NCBI RefSeq assembly: GCF_024171695.1
Contig: NZ_JAMTCF010000011.1
Span: 233,498-297,497, forward strand
Direction of reading: 5' to 3'
Origin: Actinosynnema pretiosum
Lineage (GTDB): Bacteria; Actinomycetota; Actinomycetes; Mycobacteriales; Pseudonocardiaceae
Length of the DNA: 64,000 nucleotides
Part shown: one piece after another, positions 26,135 through 35,258 of the stretch
How positions within the stretch are numbered: position 1 is the stretch's first letter
Layout: each line of letters starts with the position of its first letter
Position numbers and translations under genes: made by a program
The notes under the pieces: generated by a model
Told to the model about the DNA's origin: nothing
The model's input: the letters and a program-made list of their open reading frames with translations, nothing else
The model's database searches: none

Positions 26135-27652
26135 ATGCGAAGGACGTTGTCGTTGACCGCGGTGCTCACCACCGCGGCGTCGCTGCTGGTGACGGGGGTG
26201 TCCTCGGCCGAACCGGGGACCACCGCGCCACCGGCCATCACCTGGGCCGACTGCCCGAAGGGCGTCGCCGCCGACGGCGTCGAGTGCGGCACCCTCCAGG
26301 TCCCGCTCGACTACCGCGACCCGCACGGCCGCAAGATCGAGATCGCCATCTCGCGCATCGCCAGCAAGAACCCCGAGCAGCGCAGGGGCGTCCTGCTCAC
26401 CAACCCCGGCGGCCCCGCCTCGGGCCTGTCGTTCCCGGCCGACCTGCGCGACCGGCTCGACATGCCGCAGGAGGTCCTCGACGCCTACGACATCATCGGC
26501 ATGGACCCGCGCGGCGTCGGGCGCAGCTCGCCGGTCAGCTGCGCCCTGACCGAGGAGCAGCAGGCGGACGGCAGCATCCCGCCGTACGCGATCACGCCCG
26601 AGTCCGTGCGCCAGCGCGCGACCGAGGTGAAGCAGATCGCCGAGCAGTGCCTCGCCTCGCCGAGCGCGGAAGCCCTGCCGCACAACACGACCGCGAACGT
26701 CGCCCGCGACCTGGACTCCGTCCGCGCCGCCCTCGGCGAGCGCAAGGTCTCCTACCTGGGCTACTCGTACGGCACGTACCTGGGCGCCGTGTACAGCACG
26801 CTGTTCCCGAACCGCGCCGAGCGCGTGGTGATCGACAGCAGCCTCGGCGCGCAGGGCTGGGACATCGAGGCCACCCGCGCGTACGGCCGGGGCGTGGAGG
26901 ACACGTTCCCGGACTTCGCGAAGTGGGCCGCCGCGCACCCCGAGCACAACCTCGGCGCCACCCCCGAGCAGGTGCGCGCCAAGTACTTCGAGCTGGCCGA
27001 GCGCCTGGACCGCGAGCCCGCGCAGGGCGTGAACGGCGAGACGTTCCGCCTGCTCACCTTCGTCACCCTGTACCGCACCACCGACGCCTCCCTCAAGGGC
27101 CTGGCCGCCATCTGGCAGGCCCTGGACGCCGACACCCCGCTCCCGGAGGGCCCCGAGACCGAACTGCCCACCCCGGCCGAGGTCGACGCCCTGATCTCCG
27201 GCCGCCTGCACATCGTGTGCGCCGACTCCCGCTGGCCGAAGTCGGTGAAGACCTACGAGCGCAACGTCGAGACCGACCGAGCCCGCCACCCGATGTTCGG
27301 CGCGGCAGGCGCGAACATCACCCCGTGCGCCTTCTGGCCGGACCCGGTCGAGCAGCCGGTGAAGCTCACCTCCAAGGGCCAGCGCAACATCCTGCTCGTC
27401 CAGAACGAGCGCGACCCCGCCACCCCGCTCACCCTGGCCCACTCGATGCGCCGCGCACTGGGCGACCGGGCCGCGATGATCACCGTCGACCAGGGCGGGC
27501 ACGGGGCGTACCTGGTGGGCAAGAACGCGTGCGCGAACGACAAGGTGACCGCCTACCTGCTGGGCGGCAAGCGCCCGGCGCACGACGTGCGGTGCGCCGC
27601 CGAGACCCCGGCGCAGGACTCGGCCCCGGCCGAGAGCGGGGTCATCGGGTAA
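26135..27652 (+). CDS. Secreted tripeptidyl aminopeptidase-like alpha/beta hydrolase
   Basis: A 505-residue exported serine hydrolase. A signal peptide (RRTLSLTAVLTTAASLLVTGVSSA) precedes a mature part with CGTLQVPLDYRDP, the oxyanion loop TNPGGPASG, nucleophile elbow YLGYSYGTYLG and, in the TAP C-terminal domain, ERDPATPLTLAHSM (Asp) and VDQGGHGAYL (His). This matches Streptomyces Tap/SlpD-type peptidases (S33). I use the ATG at 26135 with GAGGGGAT upstream. Its release of short peptides outside the cell could feed peptide importers. It is convergent with the bottromycin cluster and ends before a 15-bp-stem terminator. Confidence 0.88.
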   Translation: MRRTLSLTAVLTTAASLLVTGVSSAEPGTTAPPAITWADCPKGVAADGVECGTLQVPLDYRDPHGRKIEIAISRIASKNPEQRRGVLLTNPGGPASGLSFPADLRDRLDMPQEVLDAYDIIGMDPRGVGRSSPVSCALTEEQQADGSIPPYAITPESVRQRATEVKQIAEQCLASPSAEALPHNTTANVARDLDSVRAALGERKVSYLGYSYGTYLGAVYSTLFPNRAERVVIDSSLGAQGWDIEATRAYGRGVEDTFPDFAKWAAAHPEHNLGATPEQVRAKYFELAERLDREPAQGVNGETFRLLTFVTLYRTTDASLKGLAAIWQALDADTPLPEGPETELPTPAEVDALISGRLHIVCADSRWPKSVKTYERNVETDRARHPMFGAAGANITPCAFWPDPVEQPVKLTSKGQRNILLVQNERDPATPLTLAHSMRRALGDRAAMITVDQGGHGAYLVGKNACANDKVTAYLLGGKRPAHDVRCAAETPAQDSAPAESGVIG

Positions 27653-27666
27653 CCGACCGCCGATCG

Positions 27667-27707
27667 CGCCGCGCACCGACCCGCCCCACGGCGGTCGGTG
27701 CGCGGCG
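27667..27707. terminator. Bidirectional terminator between tap-like gene and btmM
   Basis: CGCCGCGCACCGACC (27667-27681) is perfectly complementary to 27693-27707, with an 11-base loop. It sits between two convergent genes and probably serves both strands. Confidence 0.75.
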
Positions 27708-27855
27708 GCGCCGGTTCACTTCCCGGAGTGGCGGCCCGGTCGCGTTGCGAACGTGGAACCGCGCCCCGGATCACCCCACCACCGCTCCGCCCTGTCAGCC
27801 CTCGTCTGCTCCGTCGCCCCCGAGAGGTGGGACGGCCTCGCCGGGTGAGCGGGGC

Positions 27856-29265
27856 TCACGCCCGGCGCAGCAGCTCCACCAGGGTCCGAACCCCGAAACC
27901 CGTTGCCCCGTGCGGGATCTCGTCGTAAGAGGGCTCCTCGTTGAACGCGGCGTCCCCCAGGTCCAGGTGCGCCCACGGCACGTCCGGCGAGGTGAACGCC
28001 CGCAGGTACAGCGCCGCGTGGATCGCCCCGCCCGGCCGGTGCGAGCCGTTCGCCCGGTCGGCCACCGCCGAGCGCAGGTGCCTGCCCTCGGACTCGGTGA
28101 GCGGCAACCGCCACACCGGCTCGCCCGCGCGCCCCGCCGCCGCCAGCACCGCCCCGGCGAGCGCCTCGTCCGGGCTGAACAGGGCCGCGCCGCGCGTGCC
28201 CAGCGCGTGCGCGACCGACCCGGTCAACGTCGCCACGTCCACGACCAGGTCCGGCGCCTCGCCGTCCCGCGCCAGCAGCAGCGCGTCCGCCAGCAGCAAC
28301 CTGCCCTCGTTGTCGGTGTTCAGCACCTCCGTGGTGGTGCCGTCCGCGTGCCGGATCACGTCGCCCACCCGCAGCGCCGCGCCACCGGGCATGTTCTCGG
28401 CCAGCGGCAGCAGCGCCCGCACCCGCACCGGCAGCCCCAGCGCCGCCGCGACCACCACGGCCCCCACCACCGCCGCGGCCCCGCCCATGTCGGCCTTCAT
28501 CGACCGCATCGCCTCCGCCGGTTTCAGCGACAGGCCACCGGAGTCGAACGTGACCCCCTTGCCCACCAGCGTAATCGCGCGCCCCGCCCCGCCCGGCTCG
28601 TACCGCAGCTCCACCAGGCACGGCGCCTCCCTCGACCCCCGGCCCACCGCCAGCACCCCGGTCGCGCCCAGCTCCGCCAACCCGTCCACCCCGTGCACCG
28701 CGCACGTCACCGGCCCACCGGCCAGCGCCGCGACCCGCTCCGCGAACACCGAGGGCGTCAGCTCGCCGGGCGGCGCGTTCACCAGGTCGCGGGCCAACCG
28801 CACCCCGCCCGCCACCGCCCCGGCCTCGGCGACCTCGTCCGCGCACGCGGTGCGCACCACGATCCCGGTCAGCGCCGCACCCCGCCCGCCGTACCGGTAC
28901 GCCGCGAGCGCGGCCCCCTCGGCCACCGCCCGCGCCCGCTCGGCCCCGCCCACCGGCGTCCCACCGGCGAGCGCCAGGTCCAACCGCACCGTGCGCGCCG
29001 GGCCCACCGCGCGCACCGCCGCCGCCGAGGCCCGCCGGAACACCGACGCGGTCGCCTCACCGGCCCGCCCCAGCCCCACGGTGAGCACCACGGACCGCCC
29101 GTCCGCGCCAGGCTCCGCCACGACCTGCCCCACCCGCCCGGTGAACCCGCGCCGCAGCGCGAACGCCCCCGGCCGGTCGCCGAGGAACCACGGCAGCGCC
29201 ACCACGTCGGCCGCCACCGGCTCCTCGGCCGCGGTGACCGGCACATCACCCGGCAACGGGCGCAC
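27856..29265 (-). CDS. btmM: Leucyl aminopeptidase (M17), bottromycin pathway BtmM/BotP-like
   Basis: A 469-residue M17 metallopeptidase with the two-metal motifs VGKGVTFDSGGLSLK, MKADMGGAAAV and NTDNEGRLLLADALL. In bottromycin biosynthesis the M17 peptidase BotP/BtmM removes the N-terminal methionine from the precursor, exposing the glycine amine needed for macroamidine formation. Position as the last gene of the long minus-strand operon, 3 bases after btmL, matches the known cluster order C to M. GTG start at 29265. A housekeeping PepA is the alternative, but its place in the operon argues against it. Confidence 0.9.
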   Translation of the reverse strand: MRPLPGDVPVTAAEEPVAADVVALPWFLGDRPGAFALRRGFTGRVGQVVAEPGADGRSVVLTVGLGRAGEATASVFRRASAAAVRAVGPARTVRLDLALAGGTPVGGAERARAVAEGAALAAYRYGGRGAALTGIVVRTACADEVAEAGAVAGGVRLARDLVNAPPGELTPSVFAERVAALAGGPVTCAVHGVDGLAELGATGVLAVGRGSREAPCLVELRYEPGGAGRAITLVGKGVTFDSGGLSLKPAEAMRSMKADMGGAAAVVGAVVVAAALGLPVRVRALLPLAENMPGGAALRVGDVIRHADGTTTEVLNTDNEGRLLLADALLLARDGEAPDLVVDVATLTGSVAHALGTRGAALFSPDEALAGAVLAAAGRAGEPVWRLPLTESEGRHLRSAVADRANGSHRPGGAIHAALYLRAFTSPDVPWAHLDLGDAAFNEEPSYDEIPHGATGFGVRTLVELLRRA

Positions 29266-29268
29266 GGC

Positions 29269-29826
29269 TCAGGCGCGCTCGTACGAGTCGCCCACGCGCG
29301 AGCGCGTCAGCAGCCCCTCGTCCACCAGCGCCCGCCGCAACGTCACCCAGTCGTCGAACCACTCACCGCACAGCGCGTTCACCTTGGCCTCCGAGTACAC
29401 CTCGCCCGCCGCGAACGAGTCCGCCACCACCGCGAGCACCTTCGACCGCACCCCGGCGTCACCGGGGACCGCCGTCAACCGCCCCCGCCGGAAGTACGCC
29501 CCGGCCCCACCACCGCCGCCCCCGCGCCCGCCCAGCCGCGCCTCGGTCCGCACCGCGACCCGGAACGCCTCCTCCACCAGCGCGTACCGCCCGTCCACCA
29601 GCACGGCGAGCCTGCCGTCCACGAGCCTGAGCAGCGCCTGCGCGGCGTCCTTGCGCGCCAACCCGGACATCTCCGCCACCGCGTCCACGGTCCCCGCCCC
29701 GAGCACCAGCGCGGCGAACGCGGACCGCCGCGCGGGCTCTGCCAGCAGGCCGACGAGGTCGCCGCAGGAGGGCGGGTGGTCCTCGGTCACGGCTTCGGTC
29801 TCGGGCTCGGTCACAGGCACGTCCAC
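29269..29826 (-). CDS. btmL: DUF2087-type regulator, BtmL position
   Basis: A 185-residue protein. An N-terminal helix-turn-helix-like half (DLVGLLAEPARRSAFAALVLGAGTVDAVAEMSGLARKDAAQALLRLVDGRL) is followed by a Gly-rich linker and a DUF2087 domain (SKVLAVVADSFAAGEVYSEAKVNALCGEWFDDWVTLRRALVDEGLL). In the Streptomyces scabies cluster the gene between btmK and btmM, btmL, encodes a cluster-situated modulator of expression. I assign this by position and general type. GTG start; GTG codons a few residues in are alternatives. An 80-base gap separates it from btmK. Confidence 0.75.
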   Translation of the reverse strand: MDVPVTEPETEAVTEDHPPSCGDLVGLLAEPARRSAFAALVLGAGTVDAVAEMSGLARKDAAQALLRLVDGRLAVLVDGRYALVEEAFRVAVRTEARLGGRGGGGGGAGAYFRRGRLTAVPGDAGVRSKVLAVVADSFAAGEVYSEAKVNALCGEWFDDWVTLRRALVDEGLLTRSRVGDSYERA

Positions 29827-29905
29827 ACCTCGTCGTCCTCGGCTCCGGCAGATCGACCAACGTAACAGCGGTCCCCGAAAGGCGGATCGTCATCGCCCGT
29901 CCGCG

Positions 29906-31873
29906 TCACGTGCGCACACCCGGTGGGGTCAACGTCACCGGTACGGCGGCGCGGGCCCGGCGCGGTGTCCCCTGGGCGGGTGGCCTGCGGTGCGCGGACG
30001 GTGAAGCCCGCACCGCCAGCGCGATCACCTTGGTCCCCTCGACGAGCACCCAGCGCCGCCGCTGCCACGCCCGCAACCGCTCCAGCGCGGGTTCCCACCG
30101 GTCACCGACCCAGCCCAGCGCCTGCAGGTCCCTGAACCGCGCACCGCCGATCACCGCGCGGAACAGCCGCGCGTCGTCACCGCCCAGCACCACGTCCGCG
30201 CGGGGCAGCCCCGGCCTCCGGTCCACCAGCCCCACGCTCGCGAACCCGAGCCGGTACTCGAACCGGGCCTCGCGGTGCCGCGCCTTCCACACCCGCACCC
30301 TCGCGGCCAACCGCTCGCGCAGCGCGGCGTTGCGCTCGTCGTCCGCGAACTCCCCCTCGAAGTGGTAGGCGATGTCCCACAGCTCGGCGGGGGACAGACC
30401 GGGATAGGCGAACCGGTAGCCGGGGAACGGCCGCGACAGCGTCAGCCCGAAGGTCCCCGGCGTCTCCACGTACGGGCTGAACCGGTCGAAGTGCACCGCC
30501 AGCACGTCGGCGTCCGGCGGCTCCAGGTGCGTCAGCGACGCCACCAGGTTCAGCTGGGTGAGCAGCGACGCGGGCGTCTCGCCGGGGTAGCCGGTCAGGA
30601 TGTTCCACACCGGCAGCACCCCGAACTCCGCGCACCCCAGCAGGAAGCGCACGTTCTGGAACGCCGTCGCGCCCTTCTTCAGCGCGCGCAGCCCCTCCGT
30701 GCTCAGGCTCTCGATGCCCGGCTGCACCGACCGCACGCCCGCCCGCCTGGCCGCGCGCAGCTGCGCCCAGTCCATGTTCGCCTTGACCTCGAAGAACAGC
30801 GAGTGGTCGGTGCGCAGCCGCTCCAGCTCGGGCAGCGCCGTGTCGAAGTAGCCCAGGTCGAGGATGTTGTCGACGGCGAAGAAGTCCAGCACCCCGTAGC
30901 GGTCCATCATGTGCTTGAGCTCGTCCGCCACCGAGTCCGGGTGCTTGCTGCGGTAGGCCATCGTCGCCCCGTTGAGGCCGCAGAACGTGCAGTGCGTCTT
31001 CGCGCCCCACCAGCAGCCCCTGGAGAACTCCACCGGCAGCGTGATGTCCGGCTCCAGCAGGTCGAGCCCGACCGCGCGCAACTGCTCGAAGAACCCGTCG
31101 TAGTTGGGCCGGGGCACCTCCAACCGCTCGGCCGCGCCCTCCGCCGCCACCGGCCCTGGCAGCGCCCTCCGCACGGCGCCGCCCACACCGCCGCTCGTCC
31201 CGCCGTCGCGCACCACCAGCCTGCCGGTCGGGACCAGCGGCCCGCCCCCGGCGACCTGCCGCAGCAGCGCCACGAACGCGTCCTCGCCCGGCCCGTCCAC
31301 CACCGCGTCCACGTCCGGGAAGTTCGCCAGCAGCGTCCGACCCATCGGCCCCTCGCAGTTGCTGCCGCCCAGCACGATCACCCCGGCGTACCCGGACTCG
31401 CGCAGCCGCCGCGCCACCGCCAGCGTCGGCCCGTTCTGGCTGAACGTCGTGGTGAACCCGATGACGTCCGGCTCCACCCGCAACAACCCCTCGGCGGTCT
31501 GCGCGACGTGCCGGTCCGCCACCGGCCGCAGCGCCTCGACCAGCCGGACCTCCTCCTCGGCGACCCCCTTGGCTCGCAGCAGCCCGTAGTACTCGGCGCA
31601 CTCCTCGGCCCCGTCCAGCCTGCGCGCGTAGATCCAGTCGCCCACCGACAGGTGGTACAGCCCCTCCGACACCCGCTCGTAGGCGGCCGCCCACCGCTCG
31701 GGCGACAGCCCCAGCGAGCGCAGCCCCAGCGCGTAGAAGCTCAGGTACGCGTAGTCGGACACCACCTCCCAGCCCTCGGCCTCGGCCACCGAGCGCAGGG
31801 TGCCGACCTGGATCGACGGCCGGTACACGTTGTTCCACGGCATCGACACGAGCGCCGCGCGACCGGTGCTCAC
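29906..31873 (-). CDS. btmK: B12-dependent radical SAM C-methyltransferase, BtmK (probably Pro)
   Basis: A 655-residue protein of the RiPP maturation radical SAM family. The N-terminal cobalamin-binding-type domain starts ALVSMPWNNVYRPSIQVG. The radical SAM core binds its [4Fe-4S] cluster through Cys287, Cys295 and Cys298 (CWWGAKTHCTFC, the Cx7CxxC spacing of this family rather than Cx3CxxC). VQPGIESLS and NILTGYPGET are core strands. In bottromycin, three such enzymes methylate unactivated beta-carbons; the btmK position corresponds to proline methylation. GTG start 31873, 4 bases after the P450 stop. The residue assignment is by synteny and needs chemistry to confirm. Confidence 0.9.
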   Translation of the reverse strand: MSTGRAALVSMPWNNVYRPSIQVGTLRSVAEAEGWEVVSDYAYLSFYALGLRSLGLSPERWAAAYERVSEGLYHLSVGDWIYARRLDGAEECAEYYGLLRAKGVAEEEVRLVEALRPVADRHVAQTAEGLLRVEPDVIGFTTTFSQNGPTLAVARRLRESGYAGVIVLGGSNCEGPMGRTLLANFPDVDAVVDGPGEDAFVALLRQVAGGGPLVPTGRLVVRDGGTSGGVGGAVRRALPGPVAAEGAAERLEVPRPNYDGFFEQLRAVGLDLLEPDITLPVEFSRGCWWGAKTHCTFCGLNGATMAYRSKHPDSVADELKHMMDRYGVLDFFAVDNILDLGYFDTALPELERLRTDHSLFFEVKANMDWAQLRAARRAGVRSVQPGIESLSTEGLRALKKGATAFQNVRFLLGCAEFGVLPVWNILTGYPGETPASLLTQLNLVASLTHLEPPDADVLAVHFDRFSPYVETPGTFGLTLSRPFPGYRFAYPGLSPAELWDIAYHFEGEFADDERNAALRERLAARVRVWKARHREARFEYRLGFASVGLVDRRPGLPRADVVLGGDDARLFRAVIGGARFRDLQALGWVGDRWEPALERLRAWQRRRWVLVEGTKVIALAVRASPSAHRRPPAQGTPRRARAAVPVTLTPPGVRT

Positions 31874-31877
31874 GCGC

Positions 31878-33053
31878 TCACCACGCGAGGCGCAGGTCGT
31901 AGGTGTTGCGCAGGAACCGGGGCTCGCCGGACCCGTCCGCGAGCCGGTACTCGGGTATCCGCGCGTGCCACTCCTCCCACGCGGTCAGGATCTGCGCGCG
32001 GGCCAGCGCCGCACCGAGGCACTGGTGGTGGCCGGTCCCGAACGCGATGTGCGGGTTGCGCTCCCGCCCCAGGTCCACCCGGCCGGGATCGGGGAACACC
32101 GAGGGGTCGTGGTTGGCCAGCGCCAGCGGCAGCAGCACCGTCTCGCCCTCCGCAGCCGGGCCCACCACCCCCGCGCGGGCCACCAGCCTGCCGGGGTACA
32201 TGCACGAGTTGACCCGCAGGAACTCCTCCAGCGCCCTCGGCCGTCCCTCCGGCTCGGCCACCACCCGCCGCCGGTCGGCCGGGGTGACGGCCAGGTGCTG
32301 CACCGCGTTGGCCAGGTGGTTCACCGTCGAGTCCACCCCGGCCAGGAACAGCACGGCCAGCAGCGAGGCCCGGTCGGCGTCGCCCACCGGCTCGCCGCCC
32401 ACCTCCCAGTCGAACGTGGCGCTGGTCAGGTCACCCTCCACCGGCTCGGCCCTGCGGCGCGCGACGTGCCGCGCCACGTAATCCTGGAGCGCGGGCATCG
32501 CGGTCTCGCTGTTGAACGCCGCCCTCGGGTCGGGCTCCTCCCGCGAGCGGATCATCGCCACGTCGATCGCCAGCAGGTGCTCCAGGTCCGCCACCGGCCA
32601 GCCAACGGCCAGCATCAGGTTCTCCAGCGCGTACGGGCGGGCGAACTCGTCGGAGAACGACACCCCGCCCCGGTCGGCGAACGCGTCGATCCGGCGCCGG
32701 GCGTTCTCCCGGAACACCGGGGTGAGGCCCCGGACCCGCTGCGGGGTGAACCAGGGGGCCAGGTGGGCCCGCCACTCGTGGTGCGCCCTGCCCCCCAGCG
32801 TCAGCGGCACCCAGCGCTCGTCCTCGGCGCCCTCGGCCGCGCTGACCCTGGACACGCTGAACGCCGCCTCGTCCCGGAACGCCGCGGAGATCCCCGCGTA
32901 GGTCGACAGCACCCAGAAGCCGTCGCCGCGCGAGCTGTGGAACGCCCCGTCGCGGGCGTGCCCGGCCGCCGCGCGCCGGTAGTCCTCCGGCGCGGCGAAG
33001 TAGTCGAAGTCCGCGGACGGGGCCGCGGTGGACTGGCCTGCGTCAACCTGCAC
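31878..33053 (-). CDS. btmJ: Cytochrome P450, BtmJ/BotCYP
   Basis: A 391-residue soluble bacterial P450. The heme ligand is Cys345 in FGTGHHQCLGAALA. The I-helix region is LFLAGVDSTVNHLAN, with Val-Asp where most P450s have (A/G)-G-x-(D/E)-T. EEFLRVNS stands in place of the usual ExxR: E-E-F-L-R fits. In bottromycin maturation this enzyme oxidatively decarboxylates the C-terminal thiazoline to thiazole. GTG 33053 with AGAAGGAGAG upstream overlaps the end of btmI by 11 bases. Confidence 0.9.
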   Translation of the reverse strand: MQVDAGQSTAAPSADFDYFAAPEDYRRAAAGHARDGAFHSSRGDGFWVLSTYAGISAAFRDEAAFSVSRVSAAEGAEDERWVPLTLGGRAHHEWRAHLAPWFTPQRVRGLTPVFRENARRRIDAFADRGGVSFSDEFARPYALENLMLAVGWPVADLEHLLAIDVAMIRSREEPDPRAAFNSETAMPALQDYVARHVARRRAEPVEGDLTSATFDWEVGGEPVGDADRASLLAVLFLAGVDSTVNHLANAVQHLAVTPADRRRVVAEPEGRPRALEEFLRVNSCMYPGRLVARAGVVGPAAEGETVLLPLALANHDPSVFPDPGRVDLGRERNPHIAFGTGHHQCLGAALARAQILTAWEEWHARIPEYRLADGSGEPRFLRNTYDLRLAW

Positions 33054-34443
33054 CGGTTCTCTCCTTCTCACGTCGCGCGGTGGGCGCGGGGTCCGCTTCG
33101 CCGCGCGGCCACACGTCCGGGGACAGGCCCGCCGAGACCAGCCGCAGCTCCCACAGGTCGTCCAGGTCGGCGCCGTCCAGCAGGACGCCGTCGAGCAGGA
33201 CCGCGTCCGGGCGCGCCAGGTCGGCCACCGACGCGGGCGCCCTGCGGTAGAGCACGAGGTCGTCGGAGCGCTCGGGCAGGCGCAGGGCGGCGCGCGCGTC
33301 GGTGGTGGCCGCCGAGAGCACCGCGCCCAGTGGAAGGCCCGCGCGGGTCAGCTCCGCCAGCTCCTTGTGGAACGAGGGGCCCGCGACCACGAACGGGTTG
33401 CCGCAGTCGGTGCCCACCAGCAGCCGCGCGCCCGCCCGGTGCAGCTCCAGCACCAGCCCGCCCAGCCGGTCCACCAGCGCGCCTCGCTCCGCCGCCCGCT
33501 CCCGGTCCAGGCGCAGCGCCTCCCGCGCGGCCGCCGTCCAGGCGGGCCCCCGGCCCGCGTCGGCCAGCGCGAGCGCCGTGCCGGACGGGCGGGTCCAGCG
33601 GCGCTCCCCGGTCAGCGCCCGCCAGGCGACCAGCGTCGGGCAGGCGAAGCGACCCGCGAAGCCGCCGACCTCCTCGCCCGCCCGGTCGAGCGCGTCGGCC
33701 AGCGCGGGCCAGCGCCGCCCGGCAGGGAGCCGGAACACGTTGGGCACCAACCCGTACAGGTGCTCGGTCGACCACATCGCCGCGCGCGCCACGGCCAGCG
33801 GCACCCGCTCGGGCACGTGCCCCACCACCGGCAGGCCCACCCGGTCGGCCGCGGTGACCAGCTCCTCGAACCGGTCGGGTTCCAGGTCGTCGTACACCTT
33901 GACGCCGTCGAAGGCGAAGCCGAGCGCCTCGTTGAGCACGTGGTCCACCGACCCCGGCCCGTCGACCACCCGCGCGCCGCCCGCCACCCTGGTGCGCGGC
34001 CCGTCGACCACCGCGGTGCTCACCCAGGCGCGGGGGACCACGGCGGTGCGTGCCCGGTGCGCGCCCGAGGTGTAGCGGTGCGCGGGCTCGCCCCACATCT
34101 GCCGGTAGGCGGTCACCCCGTGGGTGATCAGGCCGACCAGGTCGCCCGCGGACGACACGTGGACGTGCGCGTCCACCAGACCGGGCAGGGCGTGCCAGGA
34201 AGCGGGGCAGGCCCCCTCGGCCTCGGTGAACCGCGTCCGACCGTCCACGACGGACAGCTCGCCCGTCGGGCCGGGGCGCCCGGTGCGGGGGTCCACGAGC
34301 GCGACGCCGGGCAGGTGGTGGTCGCGGGGGCGGGTGGCGAGCGCGCGCAGGGCGTCGGCCAGCGGGTCGCCCTCGGGGAGCAGGCCCACTCGCAGCCGCC
34401 ACTGGGCGTCCTCGTCGGGTGCGGCCGGTTCCCCGCCGCTCAC
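33043..34443 (-). CDS. btmI: Metal-dependent amidohydrolase, BtmI/BotAH
   Basis: A 466-residue amidohydrolase-superfamily protein with a full metal site readable: LPGLVDAHVHVSS (HxH), GVKVYDD (Lys), GHVPERVP (His), WSTEHLYG (His) and VGTDCGNPF (Asp). In bottromycin assembly this enzyme removes the follower peptide after macroamidine formation and drives the pathway forward. It starts with a GTG that overlaps the btmH stop (GTGA) and overlaps btmJ by 11 bases. Imidazolonepropionase-like catabolic amidohydrolases are the nearest general family; context decides. Confidence 0.9.
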   Translation of the reverse strand: MSGGEPAAPDEDAQWRLRVGLLPEGDPLADALRALATRPRDHHLPGVALVDPRTGRPGPTGELSVVDGRTRFTEAEGACPASWHALPGLVDAHVHVSSAGDLVGLITHGVTAYRQMWGEPAHRYTSGAHRARTAVVPRAWVSTAVVDGPRTRVAGGARVVDGPGSVDHVLNEALGFAFDGVKVYDDLEPDRFEELVTAADRVGLPVVGHVPERVPLAVARAAMWSTEHLYGLVPNVFRLPAGRRWPALADALDRAGEEVGGFAGRFACPTLVAWRALTGERRWTRPSGTALALADAGRGPAWTAAAREALRLDRERAAERGALVDRLGGLVLELHRAGARLLVGTDCGNPFVVAGPSFHKELAELTRAGLPLGAVLSAATTDARAALRLPERSDDLVLYRRAPASVADLARPDAVLLDGVLLDGADLDDLWELRLVSAGLSPDVWPRGEADPAPTARREKERTGAG

Positions 34444-35258
34444 CGCGCCACCCCGCCCGCCCACGCGGCAAGGTCCTCGGCGACGCGGGCCCCGACCTCG
34501 GCCAGCCGGTGCGCTGCCCTGACCCGCGTCGGGCTCTCCACCAGCCACAACCGCGCGCCGATCCGCTCGACCCCCGCCTCGAACACCGGCAGCTCGACGT
34601 CCCCCTCCGCCGTCACCAGCACCGCCCGCTGCCCCGGCCGCAGGCGCTCGACCCCGCGCTCGGAACCGTGGTGCAGCCCCCGCGTGACCGAGGCCAGCTC
34701 GGCCAGGTCGACCCGCCCGCACGCCCGCACCATCCAGTCCGGCGCGCCCGTCCGGCGAAAGTGCCCGGTCAGGTAGCCGAGCCCGTCCGGGCCCTCGATC
34801 GCCGAGGCCTCCTCCTCCACCGCGCCCTCCGGCAGCACCACCGGCTCGGCGTGCGCGCAGAACGAGTAGGCCGTCGACACGCGGGCGTCCGCCGCCGCGA
34901 CCCGCAGCGCGGTGCGCCCGCCGAAGTAGACGCCGAACGCGCTGCACCGCTCGAACCCGAACAGGTCCAGCACCGCCCGCACGTCCTCGACGTGCCGGTC
35001 GATCCCGTGCCGTGCCGGATCACGCACCCGCTCGCTGTGCCCGCGCCCGCGCAGGTCCACCGCGACCAGGTCGGCGTCCGGCAGCGCGTCCAGGAACCCC
35101 GATTCCACCCACACCCGCGAGTCCATCGCGACCCCGTGCACAAGCACGACCGGCTCACCCGGCCCCGGCCTGCGCACCCCGCGCAGCACGGTCCCGTCCG
35201 CCGAGGTCGTCTCGAAGCGCTCCAGCGCGCCGCCGTCAGACCACCGCACCGCGACCAC
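34440..35258 (-). CDS. btmH: Atypical alpha/beta hydrolase fold protein, BtmH/BotH epimerase
   Basis: A 272-residue alpha/beta-hydrolase fold protein (VVLVHGVAMDSRVW, LVAVDLRGRGHSE) in which the nucleophile elbow reads FGVYFGG. Tyr111 stands where the catalytic Ser of GxSxG should be. BotH is known to lack the serine, having an aromatic residue there, and to promote epimerisation of the aspartate next to the thiazoline, so the missing triad supports the assignment instead of indicating decay. GTG 35258 overlaps the end of btmG by 23 bases; a GTG at 35249 is an alternative start. Confidence 0.88.
   Translation of the reverse strand: MVAVRWSDGGALERFETTSADGTVLRGVRRPGPGEPVVLVHGVAMDSRVWVESGFLDALPDADLVAVDLRGRGHSERVRDPARHGIDRHVEDVRAVLDLFGFERCSAFGVYFGGRTALRVAAADARVSTAYSFCAHAEPVVLPEGAVEEEASAIEGPDGLGYLTGHFRRTGAPDWMVRACGRVDLAELASVTRGLHHGSERGVERLRPGQRAVLVTAEGDVELPVFEAGVERIGARLWLVESPTRVRAAHRLAEVGARVAEDLAAWAGGVAR

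Noticed and set aside
27856-29265. Housekeeping leucyl aminopeptidase unrelated to the cluster
   Set aside because: It is 3 bases from the btmL-position gene on the same strand and at the btmM position of known bottromycin clusters.
26284-29865. 1193-residue plus-strand open frame across the peptidase and M17 genes
   Set aside because: It runs in a wrong frame through two recognisable genes on opposite strands and is dominated by Arg/Pro/His.
34440-35258. Pseudogenised esterase because the catalytic Ser is missing
   Set aside because: The missing Ser is the known feature of the bottromycin epimerase BotH, and the reading frame is intact in a coupled operon.
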